From Salmonella enterica subsp. houtenae serovar Houten (GTDB taxonomy: Bacteria; Pseudomonadota; Gammaproteobacteria; Enterobacterales; Enterobacteriaceae): DNA of 64,000 bases. The stretch spans positions 62,001 to 126,000 of the forward strand of contig LS483478.1 in assembly GCA_900478215.1 (NCBI GenBank), in the 5' to 3' direction. Below are positions 17,384-26,245 of the stretch, piece by piece (within the stretch, counting starts at the first letter, position 1; each line of letters begins with the position of its first letter). The translations under genes were made by a program, and so were the position numbers. Below the pieces are notes generated by a model that saw only the letters and a list, made by a program, of their open reading frames with translations, was not told the origin of the DNA and searched no databases.

Positions 17384-17452
17384 TCAGTCCGTAAGAATAT
17401 GCAGGCTGATATCGTTTGCCGATTCAGCATAATGCCATCCGGTATCTGGGTT
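17384..17452 (-). pseudogene. 3' stub of a second PAAR-type gene
   Basis: On the minus strand these bases read NPDTGWHYAESANDISLHIL-TD and a stop. They are closely related to the last ~22 residues of the neighbouring PAAR protein (GMTAWHYAESAENINLHILME). Upstream the frame runs into transposase sequence. An earlier tandem PAAR paralog was therefore cut by the event that joined the cassette to tnpA. The exact junction within 17441-17455 is ambiguous. Confidence 0.8.
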
Positions 17453-18272
17453 AAAGGCTCACGCCGCTACAAAAATTTTGATGATTACCTCATACCACGA
17501 AAGCGACCTGGAAATCAGGGAGCATTACACCGATACAGCGGGTTTCACCGATCATGTCTTTGCCCTGATGCATCTGCTGGGATTTGCGTTCTGTCCACGA
17601 ATTCGGGATCTCCACGACAAGAAGCTATTTATCAAAGGGAAAGCGGACCAATATCCGGCGCTTCAGTCACTGATATCAACAACCAGCCTGAATCTGAAAG
17701 AAATTGAAATTCACTGGCGTGAAGTGCTACGTCTGGCGACCTCGATAAAGCAGGGAACCGTGACGGCATCCCTTATGCTGAAAAAGCTTGCCAGCTACCC
17801 TAAGCAAAACGGACTTGCCAAAGCACTGAGAGAAATTGGCCGTATTGAACGAACGCTGTTTATGCTCGACTGGTTCCGCGATCCGGCACTTCGTCGGCGG
17901 GTACAGGCGGGACTGAATAAAGGAGAAGCCCGTAACGCGCTGGCGCGTGCGGTATTCCTACACCGGCTGGGTGAAATCAGGGACCGAAAACCGGAAAATC
18001 AGAGCTACCGCGCCAGTGGACTGACGCTGCTGACGGCAGCTATCTCGCTGTGGAATACCGTCTATATGGAAAGAGCGGTCGAGGCCTTGAAGCGTAAGGG
18101 GCTGAAGATCAACGAGCAGCTGCTGTCGCATTTGTCCCCGCTAGGCTGGGAACACATCAATCTGACAGGCGATTATATCTGGAAGAGTAACCGGATACCG
18201 GCTTCCGGTAAGTTTCGTCGGCTGAGGCCAGCTAAAGTAGAAAGGTCAAAAAATAACCTTAACGTACAATAA
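17443..18272 (+). pseudogene. tnpA: Truncated, internally deleted Tn3-family transposase
   Basis: The longest frame, 17478-18272, encodes the last ~265 residues of a Tn3-type TnpA: YHESDLEIREHYTDTAGF, GFAFCPRIRDL, LNKGEARNALARAVF, LSPLGWEHINLTGDYIW. Full-length relatives are about 990 residues. Just upstream, in a different frame (17443-17482), is IWVKGSRRYKNFDDYL, which resembles a more N-terminal TnpA segment. An internal deletion plus frameshift joins the two. The catalytic DDE residues are mostly lost and the enzyme cannot be active. Confidence 0.88.
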
Positions 18273-18295
18273 TTTTCGATATCCAAACTGACCCC
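18244..18295 (-). repeat. Right terminal inverted repeat of the Tn3-type element
   Basis: It is the reverse complement of the left repeat and ends with CTGACCCC. It overlaps the last codons of the transposase remnant, the usual layout in this family. The target duplication TATTA follows at 18296-18300. Confidence 0.95.
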
Positions 18296-18300
18296 TATTA
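18296..18300. repeat. Target-site duplication (right copy, TATTA)
   Basis: Identical to the left copy. Removing the element and one copy rejoins the two halves of the interrupted small gene. Confidence 0.9.
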
Positions 18301-18651
18301 CGCCTGAGCTAAAAGCATAATTTGAAGCTGCTGCGAAGGCCGAAAGGACGAGTCTGGGGAATTGGCTCAAAACTCTGGGCAGGAAGGAGTTGGAAAGATT
18401 AGGTATGGAGCCATCGGATAAATAAGTTAGCTTTTACTGATAATAGCGCTAAGAAAAAGGTATTACTCGTACAGTTTCATCACGCAACTAGCGCAGAGTT
18501 CTATTGGATAAGCGGTAATTAATAACCTTTTGTTTCTCTTTTTTCTCTTCACCTTTCCTCTTCTTATTATTTATACAAGAGTTAGCTTTAATAATAAGAA
18601 AACATTTTGTTCAGAAATATATGATGAATGGCGGGCATAAGAGAAGGATTT

Positions 18652-18746
18652 TGGCGGAAGATCACAGGAGTCGAACCTGCCCGGGACCGCTGGCGGCCCC
18701 AACTGGATTTGAAGTCCAGCCGCCTCACCGGAGACGACGATCTTCC
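18652..18746 (-). tRNA. selC: tRNA-Sec (UCA)
   Basis: The minus strand reads a 95-nt tRNA starting GGAAGATCGTCGTC and ending CTTCCGCCA. It has the long variable arm (GGGGCCGCCAGCGGTCCC) and the anticodon loop ACTTCAAATC of selenocysteine tRNA. It matches E. coli selC over its length. In Salmonella the 3' side of selC is the SPI-3 insertion site, and here the island remains lie on that side. No integrase gene and no second copy of the tRNA 3' end were seen. Confidence 0.98.
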
Positions 18747-19033
18747 GCGCCTCGATTGCTACATGGAGGCGCGCGCATTATAGCTACTTCCTGGCGTTTC
18801 CACATCCCCTCCCGCGCTTTTTTAACTTCCCTTTCATCCTGCCATGACCGGTTTCATATAAATCCCCATAAAATCCATTAGTTACATTTCATCACACTTT
18901 TTGGCGCTACTCTGATCACAGAAAACAAGAATCGTAATTTGATAACCAAATATCGGAATATTCGCGCTTGAAAGGAAGGTTTACAAGAACTGTAACCGGT
19001 ATCAGTGAGCGTTGTAAGCGTTAAGGATGCGTA

Positions 19034-20416
19034 ATGGAAAATGAGATTCTCTCCATTAAGGAGAAGGTTGGTTATGGTATGGGCGACGCCGCCAGCCATA
19101 TCATCTTTGATAATGTCATGTTATATATGATGTTTTTTTATACCGATATTTTTGGTATCCCCGCAGGTTTTGTCGGCACCATGTTTTTACTGGCGCGTGC
19201 GCTGGATGCTATCTCAGATCCCTGTATGGGGTTGCTGGCCGACCGTACCCGCTCTCGTTGGGGTAAGTTCCGGCCCTGGGTGCTGTTTGGCGCACTGCCA
19301 TTTGGCATCGTCTGTGTGCTGGCCTACAGCACGCCGGATCTCAGTCTGAACGGTAAAATGATTTATGCCGCCATCACCTATACGCTCCTGACCCTGCTGT
19401 ATACCGTGGTCAACATCCCTTATTGCGCCCTGGGCGGCGTAATCACCAATGACCCGACACAGCGTATCTCCCTGCAATCCTGGCGCTTTGTGCTGGCAAC
19501 GGCGGGCGGAATGCTCTCTACCGTACTGATGATGCCGCTGGTGAAACTGATTGGCGGCGAGGATAAGGCGCTGGGCTTCCAGGGGGGCATTGCGGTGCTC
19601 TCGGTGGTGGCGTTCCTGATGCTGGCGTTCTGCTTTTTCACCACCAAAGAGCGCGTGGAAGCGCCCGCGACGCAGACCTCCATGCGTGAAGACCTGCGTG
19701 ACATCTGGCACAACGACCAGTGGCGCATCGTTGGCCTGCTCACCATCCTGAATATTCTGGCGGTCTGCGTGCGCGGCGGGGCGATGATGTATTACGTCAC
19801 CTGGATTTTAGGGAAGCCGGAAGTGTTTGTCGCCTTCCTCACTACTTACTGCGTAGGCAACCTGATTGGCTCGGCGCTGGCAAAACCGCTTACCGACTGG
19901 AAATGCAAAGTGAGCGTTTTCTGGTGGACCAACGCCTTGCTCGCAATCATCAGCGTGGCGATGTTCTTCGTGCCGATGCACGCCACTCTCATGATGTTTA
20001 TTTTCATCTTCGTGATTGGCGTGTTGCACCAGTTGGTAACGCCTATCCAGTGGGTAATGATGTCTGACACTGTCGACTACGGCGAATGGTGCAACGGCAA
20101 ACGCCTGACGGGAATCAGCTTTGCCGGCACGCTGTTTGTGCTCAAGTTGGGCCTTGCCCTGGGAGGGGCGCTGATTGGCTGGATGCTGGCCGGAGGCGGC
20201 TACGACGCGGCGGCGAAAACGCAAAACAGTGTTACGATCAACATCATCATCGCTCTGTTCACTCTCGTCCCGGCCATTTGTTATCTACTGAGCGCCGCGA
20301 TTGCCCAACGCTACTACACCCTGAAAAGCCCATTCCTGAAAACCATTCTGGAACAACTGGCGCAGGGCGTACACCGCAACGAACAACAATTTACGCGTAA
20401 AGAAATTCAGAACTAA
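19034..20416 (+). CDS. yicJ: YicJ, GPH-family alpha-xyloside transporter
   Basis: This is a 460-residue inner-membrane symporter of the glycoside-pentoside-hexuronide (MelB-like) family with twelve predicted helices. The motif RTRSRWGKFRPWVLFG after the second helix is the family signature. It likely imports isoprimeverose or related alpha-xylosides with H+ or Na+. It is 11 bp upstream of yicI, the cytoplasmic alpha-xylosidase, so uptake and hydrolysis are co-transcribed. The ATG at 19034 follows AAGGATG and matches the E. coli start. Confidence 0.93.
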   Translation: MENEILSIKEKVGYGMGDAASHIIFDNVMLYMMFFYTDIFGIPAGFVGTMFLLARALDAISDPCMGLLADRTRSRWGKFRPWVLFGALPFGIVCVLAYSTPDLSLNGKMIYAAITYTLLTLLYTVVNIPYCALGGVITNDPTQRISLQSWRFVLATAGGMLSTVLMMPLVKLIGGEDKALGFQGGIAVLSVVAFLMLAFCFFTTKERVEAPATQTSMREDLRDIWHNDQWRIVGLLTILNILAVCVRGGAMMYYVTWILGKPEVFVAFLTTYCVGNLIGSALAKPLTDWKCKVSVFWWTNALLAIISVAMFFVPMHATLMMFIFIFVIGVLHQLVTPIQWVMMSDTVDYGEWCNGKRLTGISFAGTLFVLKLGLALGGALIGWMLAGGGYDAAAKTQNSVTINIIIALFTLVPAICYLLSAAIAQRYYTLKSPFLKTILEQLAQGVHRNEQQFTRKEIQN

Positions 20417-20427
20417 AGGAACAGATC

Positions 20428-22746
20428 ATGAAAATTAGCGACGGAAACTGGCTGATCCAGCCTGGCCTTACTCTCGTTCATCCGATTCAGGTGTTCGACG
20501 TGGAACAGCAGGGTAATGAGATGGTGGTCTATGCCGCGCCGCGCGACGTGCGCGAACGGACCTGGCAACTGGATACCCCGTTGTTTACCCTGCGCTTTTT
20601 CTCGCCGCAGGAAGGAGTGATAGGTGTACGGATGGAACACTTCCAGGGCGCTTTGGATAATGGCCCGCATTATCCGCTCAATGTTTTGCAGGATATTAAG
20701 GTGGAGATGCAGAACAACGCCGAATTTGCCGAACTCAAGAGCGGCAGCCTGAGCGTGCGCGTCACCAAAGGCGAGTTCTGGTCACTGGATTTTCTGCGCA
20801 ACGGTGTACGTATCACCGGCAGTCAACTGAAAAATAACGGTTATGTACAGGACGCCAACAGCGGTCGCAACTATATGTTCGAACGTCTCGATTTGGGGGT
20901 AGGAGAAACCGTCTACGGGCTGGGAGAACGCTTTACCGCGCTGGTACGTAACGGTCAAACGGTCGAAACCTGGAACCGCGACGGCGGCACCAGTACTGAA
21001 CAATCCTATAAGAATATCCCATTTTATCTGACCAATCGTGGCTATGGCGTGCTGGTAAATCATCCGCAGTGCGTGTCGTTTGAAATCGGCTCTGAGAAAG
21101 TCTCCAAAGCGCAGTTCAGCGTCGAGGGAGAATATCTGGAATACTTCGTCATCGACGGCCCGACGCCAAAAGAGGTGCTTAACCGCTACACCCGCTTCAC
21201 TGGTCGTCCGGCATTGCCGCCAGCCTGGTCGTTTGGTCTGTGGCTGACCACCTCGTTTACCACCAACTATGATGAAGCGACGGTGAATAGCTTTATTGAC
21301 GGCATGGCTGTGCGCAATTTGCCGCTGCATGTCTTTCACTTCGATTGTTTCTGGATGAAAGCCTTCCAGTGGTGTGATTTTGAGTGGGATCCGGCGACCT
21401 TTCCCGATCCAGAAGGCATGATCCGCCGACTAAAGGCGAAGGGGCTTAAGGTCTGCGTGTGGATAAACCCCTATATTGGGCAAAAGTCTCCCGTCTTCCA
21501 GGAGTTGAAAGAAAAGGGGTATTTGCTTAAACGTCCGGATGGTTCTCTTTGGCAGTGGGACAAATGGCAGCCCGGTTTGGCGATTTATGACTTTACCAAT
21601 CCGGAAACCTGTCAGTGGTATGCCAACAAGCTGAAAGGGCTGGTGGATATCGGTGTGGACTGCTTCAAGACTGACTTTGGCGAGCGTATCCCGACGGACG
21701 TGAAGTGGTTCGATGGCGCCGACCCGCAGAAAATGCATAACCACTACGCCTATATCTACAATGAACTGGTGTGGAACGTGCTGAAAGAAACGGTAGGCGT
21801 TGAAGAGGCGGTGCTGTTTGCCCGTTCCGCCTCGGTGGGCGCGCAACAGTTCCCGGTGCACTGGGGCGGCGACTGTTACGCCAACTACGAATCGATGGCG
21901 GAAAGCCTGCGCGGCGGGCTATCTATCGGCCTGTCTGGTTTTGGTTTCTGGAGCCATGATATCGGCGGGTTTGAGAACACCGCGCCGGCGCATGTTTATA
22001 AACGCTGGTGTGCGTTCGGGCTGCTCTCCAGCCACAGTCGCCTGCATGGCAGCAAATCTTACCGTGTGCCGTGGGCCTATGACGAGGAGTCCTGCGACGT
22101 GGTGCGCTACTTCACCGAGCAGAAATGCCGGATGATGCCGTATCTGTACCGACAGGCGGCGCGCGCTAACGCGCAGGGAACGCCGATGATGCGCGCGATG
22201 ATGCTGGAGTTCCCGGACGATCCGGCGTGTGACTACCTTGATCGCCAGTACATGCTGGGAGATGCGGTAATGGTAGCGCCAGTGTTTAGCGAGGCGGGCG
22301 ATGTGGAGTTCTACCTGCCAGAAGGCCGCTGGACGCACCTGTGGCGTAACGATGAAGTGCAGGGCAGCCGCTGGCATAAACAGCAGCATGACTTTCTGAG
22401 CCTGCCGGTATACGTGCGTGACAACACGCTGCTGGCGCTGGGCAACAATAGCCAGAAACCTGATTACGCCTGGCATGAGGGTACGGCCTTCCAGCTCTTT
22501 CATCTGGAAGACGGATGCGAAGCGGTGTGTGAAGTGCCAGCGGCGGATGGTTCGACAATCTTTACGCTGCGGGCGAAACGTAGCGGCGACACCATTACGG
22601 TGAGCGGCGAAGGTGAAGCGCGCAACTGGACGTTGTGCCTGCGTAATATTGCGCAGATTCGCGGTATCAAAGGCGGGTCACAGGCGAAGAGTGAACTGGG
22701 TGTAGTGGTCACGCCGCAGGGGAATGAAGTGGTGATTACACTTTAA
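20428..22746 (+). CDS. yicI: YicI, GH31 alpha-xylosidase
   Basis: This is a 772-residue glycoside hydrolase of family 31 that releases alpha-D-xylose from oligosaccharides such as isoprimeverose. The nucleophile Asp416 (FKTDFGE) and the acid/base Asp482 (GGDCY) are in the positions known from the E. coli enzyme, and the length is identical. It lies downstream of the transporter yicJ. A REP element follows the stop codon. Confidence 0.96.
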   Translation: MKISDGNWLIQPGLTLVHPIQVFDVEQQGNEMVVYAAPRDVRERTWQLDTPLFTLRFFSPQEGVIGVRMEHFQGALDNGPHYPLNVLQDIKVEMQNNAEFAELKSGSLSVRVTKGEFWSLDFLRNGVRITGSQLKNNGYVQDANSGRNYMFERLDLGVGETVYGLGERFTALVRNGQTVETWNRDGGTSTEQSYKNIPFYLTNRGYGVLVNHPQCVSFEIGSEKVSKAQFSVEGEYLEYFVIDGPTPKEVLNRYTRFTGRPALPPAWSFGLWLTTSFTTNYDEATVNSFIDGMAVRNLPLHVFHFDCFWMKAFQWCDFEWDPATFPDPEGMIRRLKAKGLKVCVWINPYIGQKSPVFQELKEKGYLLKRPDGSLWQWDKWQPGLAIYDFTNPETCQWYANKLKGLVDIGVDCFKTDFGERIPTDVKWFDGADPQKMHNHYAYIYNELVWNVLKETVGVEEAVLFARSASVGAQQFPVHWGGDCYANYESMAESLRGGLSIGLSGFGFWSHDIGGFENTAPAHVYKRWCAFGLLSSHSRLHGSKSYRVPWAYDEESCDVVRYFTEQKCRMMPYLYRQAARANAQGTPMMRAMMLEFPDDPACDYLDRQYMLGDAVMVAPVFSEAGDVEFYLPEGRWTHLWRNDEVQGSRWHKQQHDFLSLPVYVRDNTLLALGNNSQKPDYAWHEGTAFQLFHLEDGCEAVCEVPAADGSTIFTLRAKRSGDTITVSGEGEARNWTLCLRNIAQIRGIKGGSQAKSELGVVVTPQGNEVVITL

Positions 22747-22755
22747 ATATGAATT

Positions 22756-22790
22756 TGTAGGCCCGGTAAGCGTCAGCGCTGCCGGGCAAT
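22756..22790. repeat. REP element between yicI and yicH
   Basis: The arms GTAGGCCCGG and CTGCCGGGC form a REP hairpin between two convergent genes. Confidence 0.8.
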
Positions 22791-22796
22791 CCACTA

Positions 22797-24506
22797 TTAC
22801 AGCGCTGGCTCCGTTGACGTAACTTCCCCGCCGGACACCACGCCTGCTTGCATCGTCTGCGTTAACTGCTGCTTTTGTGCGTTTACCGCGTGTAATTGCC
22901 CGTTTACCGTAGGCTTTAACGGCGTATCAGCCTGAATATTGCCGTTGGCAGTGAGCTGAATATTGCCATCACCGGAAATCGGTAATGCCGGCCAGCCCCA
23001 CTGCTGCAATACATCTATCGGTACGCCGCGTCCGTTCAGGCTGATTTGCGTCTGACGCTGCGGAAGTTGCGATATGTTGACAGTGGCTTCCAGTATCCCT
23101 TTTCCGGTAAAAGCGCTCAGATCGCTGATGTTGACCGTGCTGGCATTGGCCGTCAACGACAGCGACGGGCGGCGCACGTCCACGCGGTTAAAGGTTGCCG
23201 CTGCGGCGTTTAGGGTCGCATTGCCGCTCCAGACGCCCCATTGATGGTGTTGTACCAGCCCCAGGTTCGCGCCGTAGCCGTCCAGGGCGGTGATTTGCCA
23301 CGGGAAGGTCGGGTCGATATCGATCACCAGATTGCGGCTGGCGCTGAATTTTTTCAGCGTCAGGCTGTTCAACCAGTCGGGTAAAGGCTTCATCCATAAC
23401 TGCTTCCAGTTTTCCGGCAGCGTATATTCCAGCCCGGCGATAGCAGTATCGTCCAGCATAAGCGCTTTGCCCTCGCGTAACCAGGCGCCGGAAGTTCTGA
23501 CCATCCCGCCTTCCCAACGGGTGGTGAACTGGCGTAGCGCAATGCCCTGGGATGAAAATTCAGCGTTCAGAATCGGATCGAGAAAGTGCAGTGAGCCGTA
23601 AATAAACTCGCTCGCGTTCATCGATAACTTACCTTCCTGACTTTGCCAGTCTTCTTTGCGCAGCGTCAGATTGCGCAAACTCAGGTCAAGATCGGTGACA
23701 GCCCAGTCTGGTCCTTGCAGGCTGGCGTCTGTCACTTCAAGACGACCAATCTGCAAGGATGGAATCGTGGTAAGCGGCGTGAAGAACTCGCTCAGGGATT
23801 TATCACTTTGTAGCCGAATATCATTCAGTCGCAGATTTTCAACGACCCAACTACCGTCAGCATTACGTCGGGCGACGCCGGTTAATGCCCCACGGGCCAT
23901 ATCGGCGCCGACGGTGTTTAACATCACCTGATTATGGTCGATACTGCCTTCAATAAGCACATTAGAGGCAGGAACGTCGTTTAACGTCAACGAACCGGCG
24001 CTCAGTTGAATCTGGGCTTTATTGCCTAATACCTGACCAGCTTCAGGTCGCCAGGGCATAATGCCGCCGTTAACGCGCTGGGCGCTCAACCGCCATTCGC
24101 TGCCGGGACTATTGAGCGCCATATTGCGTAGTTGTAGGCGGTCGGCCTCAAACGGGAAAGGCGCGGTTTGCACTGAAATATTCAGTGTGCCGTCCTCTAA
24201 TAGAATGGTATCGACATGCAGCGGCGCGGTTAACTGGCGAATGCTCAGACCGATATCGACGGTTTTCGCGACCAGAGTAGCAGGCTGACCATCGCGTCCA
24301 AAGGTCACATTCTCCAGTAAAAGATGGGATGGCGCGGAAAAACGATGATCCATCACGTCGAATGTGAGGCGATAACCGCTGTTCTCTGATACCCAGTTGC
24401 TGATGTGATCCGCGCCCCAGCGCGTTTGCAGCAGGAAATAAAAGCCGAAAATCACCACTAAACAGGCGATCAGCACGTAGAGAAGCAACCTCTCAATCAA
24501 TTTCAT
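22797..24506 (-). CDS. yicH: YicH, AsmA-family protein
   Basis: This is a 569-residue AsmA-like protein with one N-terminal membrane anchor (LIERLLLYVLIACLVVIFGF) and a long periplasmic beta-rich body. AsmA-family members bridge the periplasm and are linked to phospholipid transport to the outer membrane. YicH itself has no firmly assigned role. I took the ATG at 24506 (MKLIERLLLY), which gives the E. coli length, rather than an in-frame start eight codons earlier. It is convergent with yicI. Confidence 0.9.
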   Translation of the reverse strand: MKLIERLLLYVLIACLVVIFGFYFLLQTRWGADHISNWVSENSGYRLTFDVMDHRFSAPSHLLLENVTFGRDGQPATLVAKTVDIGLSIRQLTAPLHVDTILLEDGTLNISVQTAPFPFEADRLQLRNMALNSPGSEWRLSAQRVNGGIMPWRPEAGQVLGNKAQIQLSAGSLTLNDVPASNVLIEGSIDHNQVMLNTVGADMARGALTGVARRNADGSWVVENLRLNDIRLQSDKSLSEFFTPLTTIPSLQIGRLEVTDASLQGPDWAVTDLDLSLRNLTLRKEDWQSQEGKLSMNASEFIYGSLHFLDPILNAEFSSQGIALRQFTTRWEGGMVRTSGAWLREGKALMLDDTAIAGLEYTLPENWKQLWMKPLPDWLNSLTLKKFSASRNLVIDIDPTFPWQITALDGYGANLGLVQHHQWGVWSGNATLNAAAATFNRVDVRRPSLSLTANASTVNISDLSAFTGKGILEATVNISQLPQRQTQISLNGRGVPIDVLQQWGWPALPISGDGNIQLTANGNIQADTPLKPTVNGQLHAVNAQKQQLTQTMQAGVVSGGEVTSTEPAL

Positions 24507-24626
24507 GGTCTTCCATCCCGTGAAATGCACATAGGGGATTTATGCACGATTTGCGTGCAATCCTCAAGACAGGAATGATGAAAGAGCATTACAGCGGCGG
24601 CGAATCGAGTCGCCGCCGTACGGTGT

Positions 24627-26018
24627 TTACGGTTTTTCCGGCGGGAGAATCAGGTTCAGAACGATAGCCGTGATACCGCCAGCGGCAATCCCGGATGAGA
24701 GCAGATTTTTCACCCATTCTGGCGCGAACTGCAGGATCTGCGGCTGTTGGGAGACGCCAAGGCCGACGGCCAGCGACAGGGCAATAATCAAAATCGCACG
24801 GCGGTTCAGCGGTTCACGGGAGACTATACGCACCCCGGAGGCGGCAATGGTGCCAAACATCACTAACGTGGCGCCGCCGAGCACCGGTTCCGGAATATGC
24901 TGCACAAAACCGCTTACCGCCGGGAACAGGCCGAGCACAATCAGCATTAGCGCGACGACAAATCCCACATAGCGACTGGCGACGCCGGTTAGCTGAATCA
25001 CGCCGTTGTTCTGACCGAAACAGGAGTTCGGGAACGTATTAAATACCGCCGAAACAAATGAGTTCAGGCCGTTAGCCAGCACGCCGCCCTTTAGTCGCTT
25101 CATGTACAGCGGCCCGGACACTGGCTGTTCGGAGACATCAGACGTAGCGGTGATGTCGCCGATGGTCTCCAGCGAGGTAATCATAAAGACCAGCATCAAC
25201 GGTAGTAGCAGGTTCCAGTCAATGCCCAGACCATAATACAGCGGGGTCGGCACCATCAGGACGTCCTGCGAGACCGGAGCGTTATTTTCAGGCAACATGC
25301 CCATAAACCAGGCCAAAAGATAGCCTGCCGCCATGGCAATAACCAAAGAAGCCACGCGCAGGTAGGGATTACGTTGACGATTGAGCAGGATGATAATGGC
25401 CAGGACGACGCCGGCCAGCAACAGGTTTTTCGGTGCGCCAAAGGTGTTGTCGCTCATGGCGGCATAGCCTCCGCCGATGGAGGTTAGACCCACCTGAATC
25501 AGTGACAGGCCAATAATCATCACCACTACGCCAGAGACTAACGGCGTGATAATCCGGCGCGCCAGATGTAGAATGCGAGAAAGCACCATCTCGGTGCAGC
25601 TTGCCAGCATCAGCGTGCCGAACAGCGCCGCCATCATCGTCGGCACGTCCGCGCCGCCGGTTTTCAGCGCGGTACCGCCCATAATCAGCGGAGCGACAAA
25701 GTTAAAACTGGTTCCCTGGATGGATAACAGCCCCGATCCTACCGGCCCCCATGCTTTGATTTGAATAATAGAGGCTACGCCGGAGGCGAACAGCGACATG
25801 CTGATGATGTGTTGCGTATCCTGCGCCGGCAAACCCAACGCCTGGCAGATTAATAGCGCTGGCGTGATTACCGCGACAAACATGGCCAGGAGATGCTGAC
25901 AAGCGGCAAAAAGGGTTTGAGGAATCGGCGGGCGATCTTCAAGGCGGTAAATCAATTCGCTGTTTTGCGTCGGCGCAACCGGTTGCGCCTCTGTCGGCTC
26001 GATGGCGTTAACGGACAT
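24627..26018 (-). CDS. xanP: XanP, xanthine:H+ symporter
   Basis: This is a 463-residue nucleobase transporter of the NCS2 family with fourteen predicted helices. The motif QNNGVIQLTGVASR is the NAT/NCS2 signature. E. coli XanP imports xanthine with protons at high affinity. The sequence after residue 20 is nearly the same as E. coli; the first 15 residues vary. Two starts are possible (26027 and 26018); I prefer 26018, which gives the E. coli length. Confidence 0.92.
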   Translation of the reverse strand: MSVNAIEPTEAQPVAPTQNSELIYRLEDRPPIPQTLFAACQHLLAMFVAVITPALLICQALGLPAQDTQHIISMSLFASGVASIIQIKAWGPVGSGLLSIQGTSFNFVAPLIMGGTALKTGGADVPTMMAALFGTLMLASCTEMVLSRILHLARRIITPLVSGVVVMIIGLSLIQVGLTSIGGGYAAMSDNTFGAPKNLLLAGVVLAIIILLNRQRNPYLRVASLVIAMAAGYLLAWFMGMLPENNAPVSQDVLMVPTPLYYGLGIDWNLLLPLMLVFMITSLETIGDITATSDVSEQPVSGPLYMKRLKGGVLANGLNSFVSAVFNTFPNSCFGQNNGVIQLTGVASRYVGFVVALMLIVLGLFPAVSGFVQHIPEPVLGGATLVMFGTIAASGVRIVSREPLNRRAILIIALSLAVGLGVSQQPQILQFAPEWVKNLLSSGIAAGGITAIVLNLILPPEKP

Positions 26019-26245
26019 CAGGGACATTCTCGTGGTGGAAAAGCGGTGATTTTATCCGACCGAGGGGTAAAAGCAAACGATTGCTGACGAATATTCTTAA
26101 TATTTAAAAAAGATAAATGCACCTTTTTATATAACTTTTTGCCTTTTTCTGCTTAAAATCCATGCCGACAACTCACAAAGAGCTAAAAAACTGACTCAGG
26201 AAATGATTTGTGCGCACATGTCAAAGCGCACTACAGGAGCTTTAA

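Larger units (their letters stand above)
15134..18295. mobile_element. Tn3-family-derived element carrying a PAAR/effector/lipoprotein cassette
   Basis: The 3,162-bp unit is bounded by inverted repeats (15134-15185 and 18244-18295). They are identical for the first 41 bp and begin GGGGTC, the Tn3-family hallmark. The unit is flanked by the 5-bp direct duplication TATTA, the size Tn3 transposition makes. Inside are a truncated transposase gene (rightward, abutting the right repeat, as in Tn3 elements) and three leftward cargo genes. No resolvase is visible. The intact ends and target duplication show it moved as a unit, presumably with transposase supplied by another copy, or before tnpA was deleted. 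Confidence 0.9.
15068..18425 (+). pseudogene. Small DNA-binding-like gene split by the Tn3-family element
   Basis: Joining 15068-15133 to 18301-18425 (one TSD copy removed) gives a frame that starts MSTAKCDPNQSKAGRPLF and continues, after a one-base frameshift, with RITPELKA. A TAA follows that segment, then FEAAAKAERTSLGNWLKTLG to a stop at 18425. The pattern (basic N-terminus, then ITPELKA...SLGNWL) resembles small ribbon-helix-helix proteins, but I do not recognise a specific family. It was already damaged by the frameshift and internal stop, or decayed after the insertion. It is not expressed as a whole protein. Confidence 0.6.

Noticed and set aside
17306..17707. A 133-codon open frame on the plus strand
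   Set aside because: It passes from non-coding sequence opposite PAAR genes into one tnpA segment and then out of frame over the real transposase remnant. It is a by-product of the deletion junction.
18426..18651. Search for an integrase gene or a second selC 3' end (att site) beside the tRNA
   Set aside because: No integrase-like frame and no repeat of the tRNA 3' end was found by eye between mgtU and selC. The link to SPI-3 is therefore by position and mgtCBRU only.
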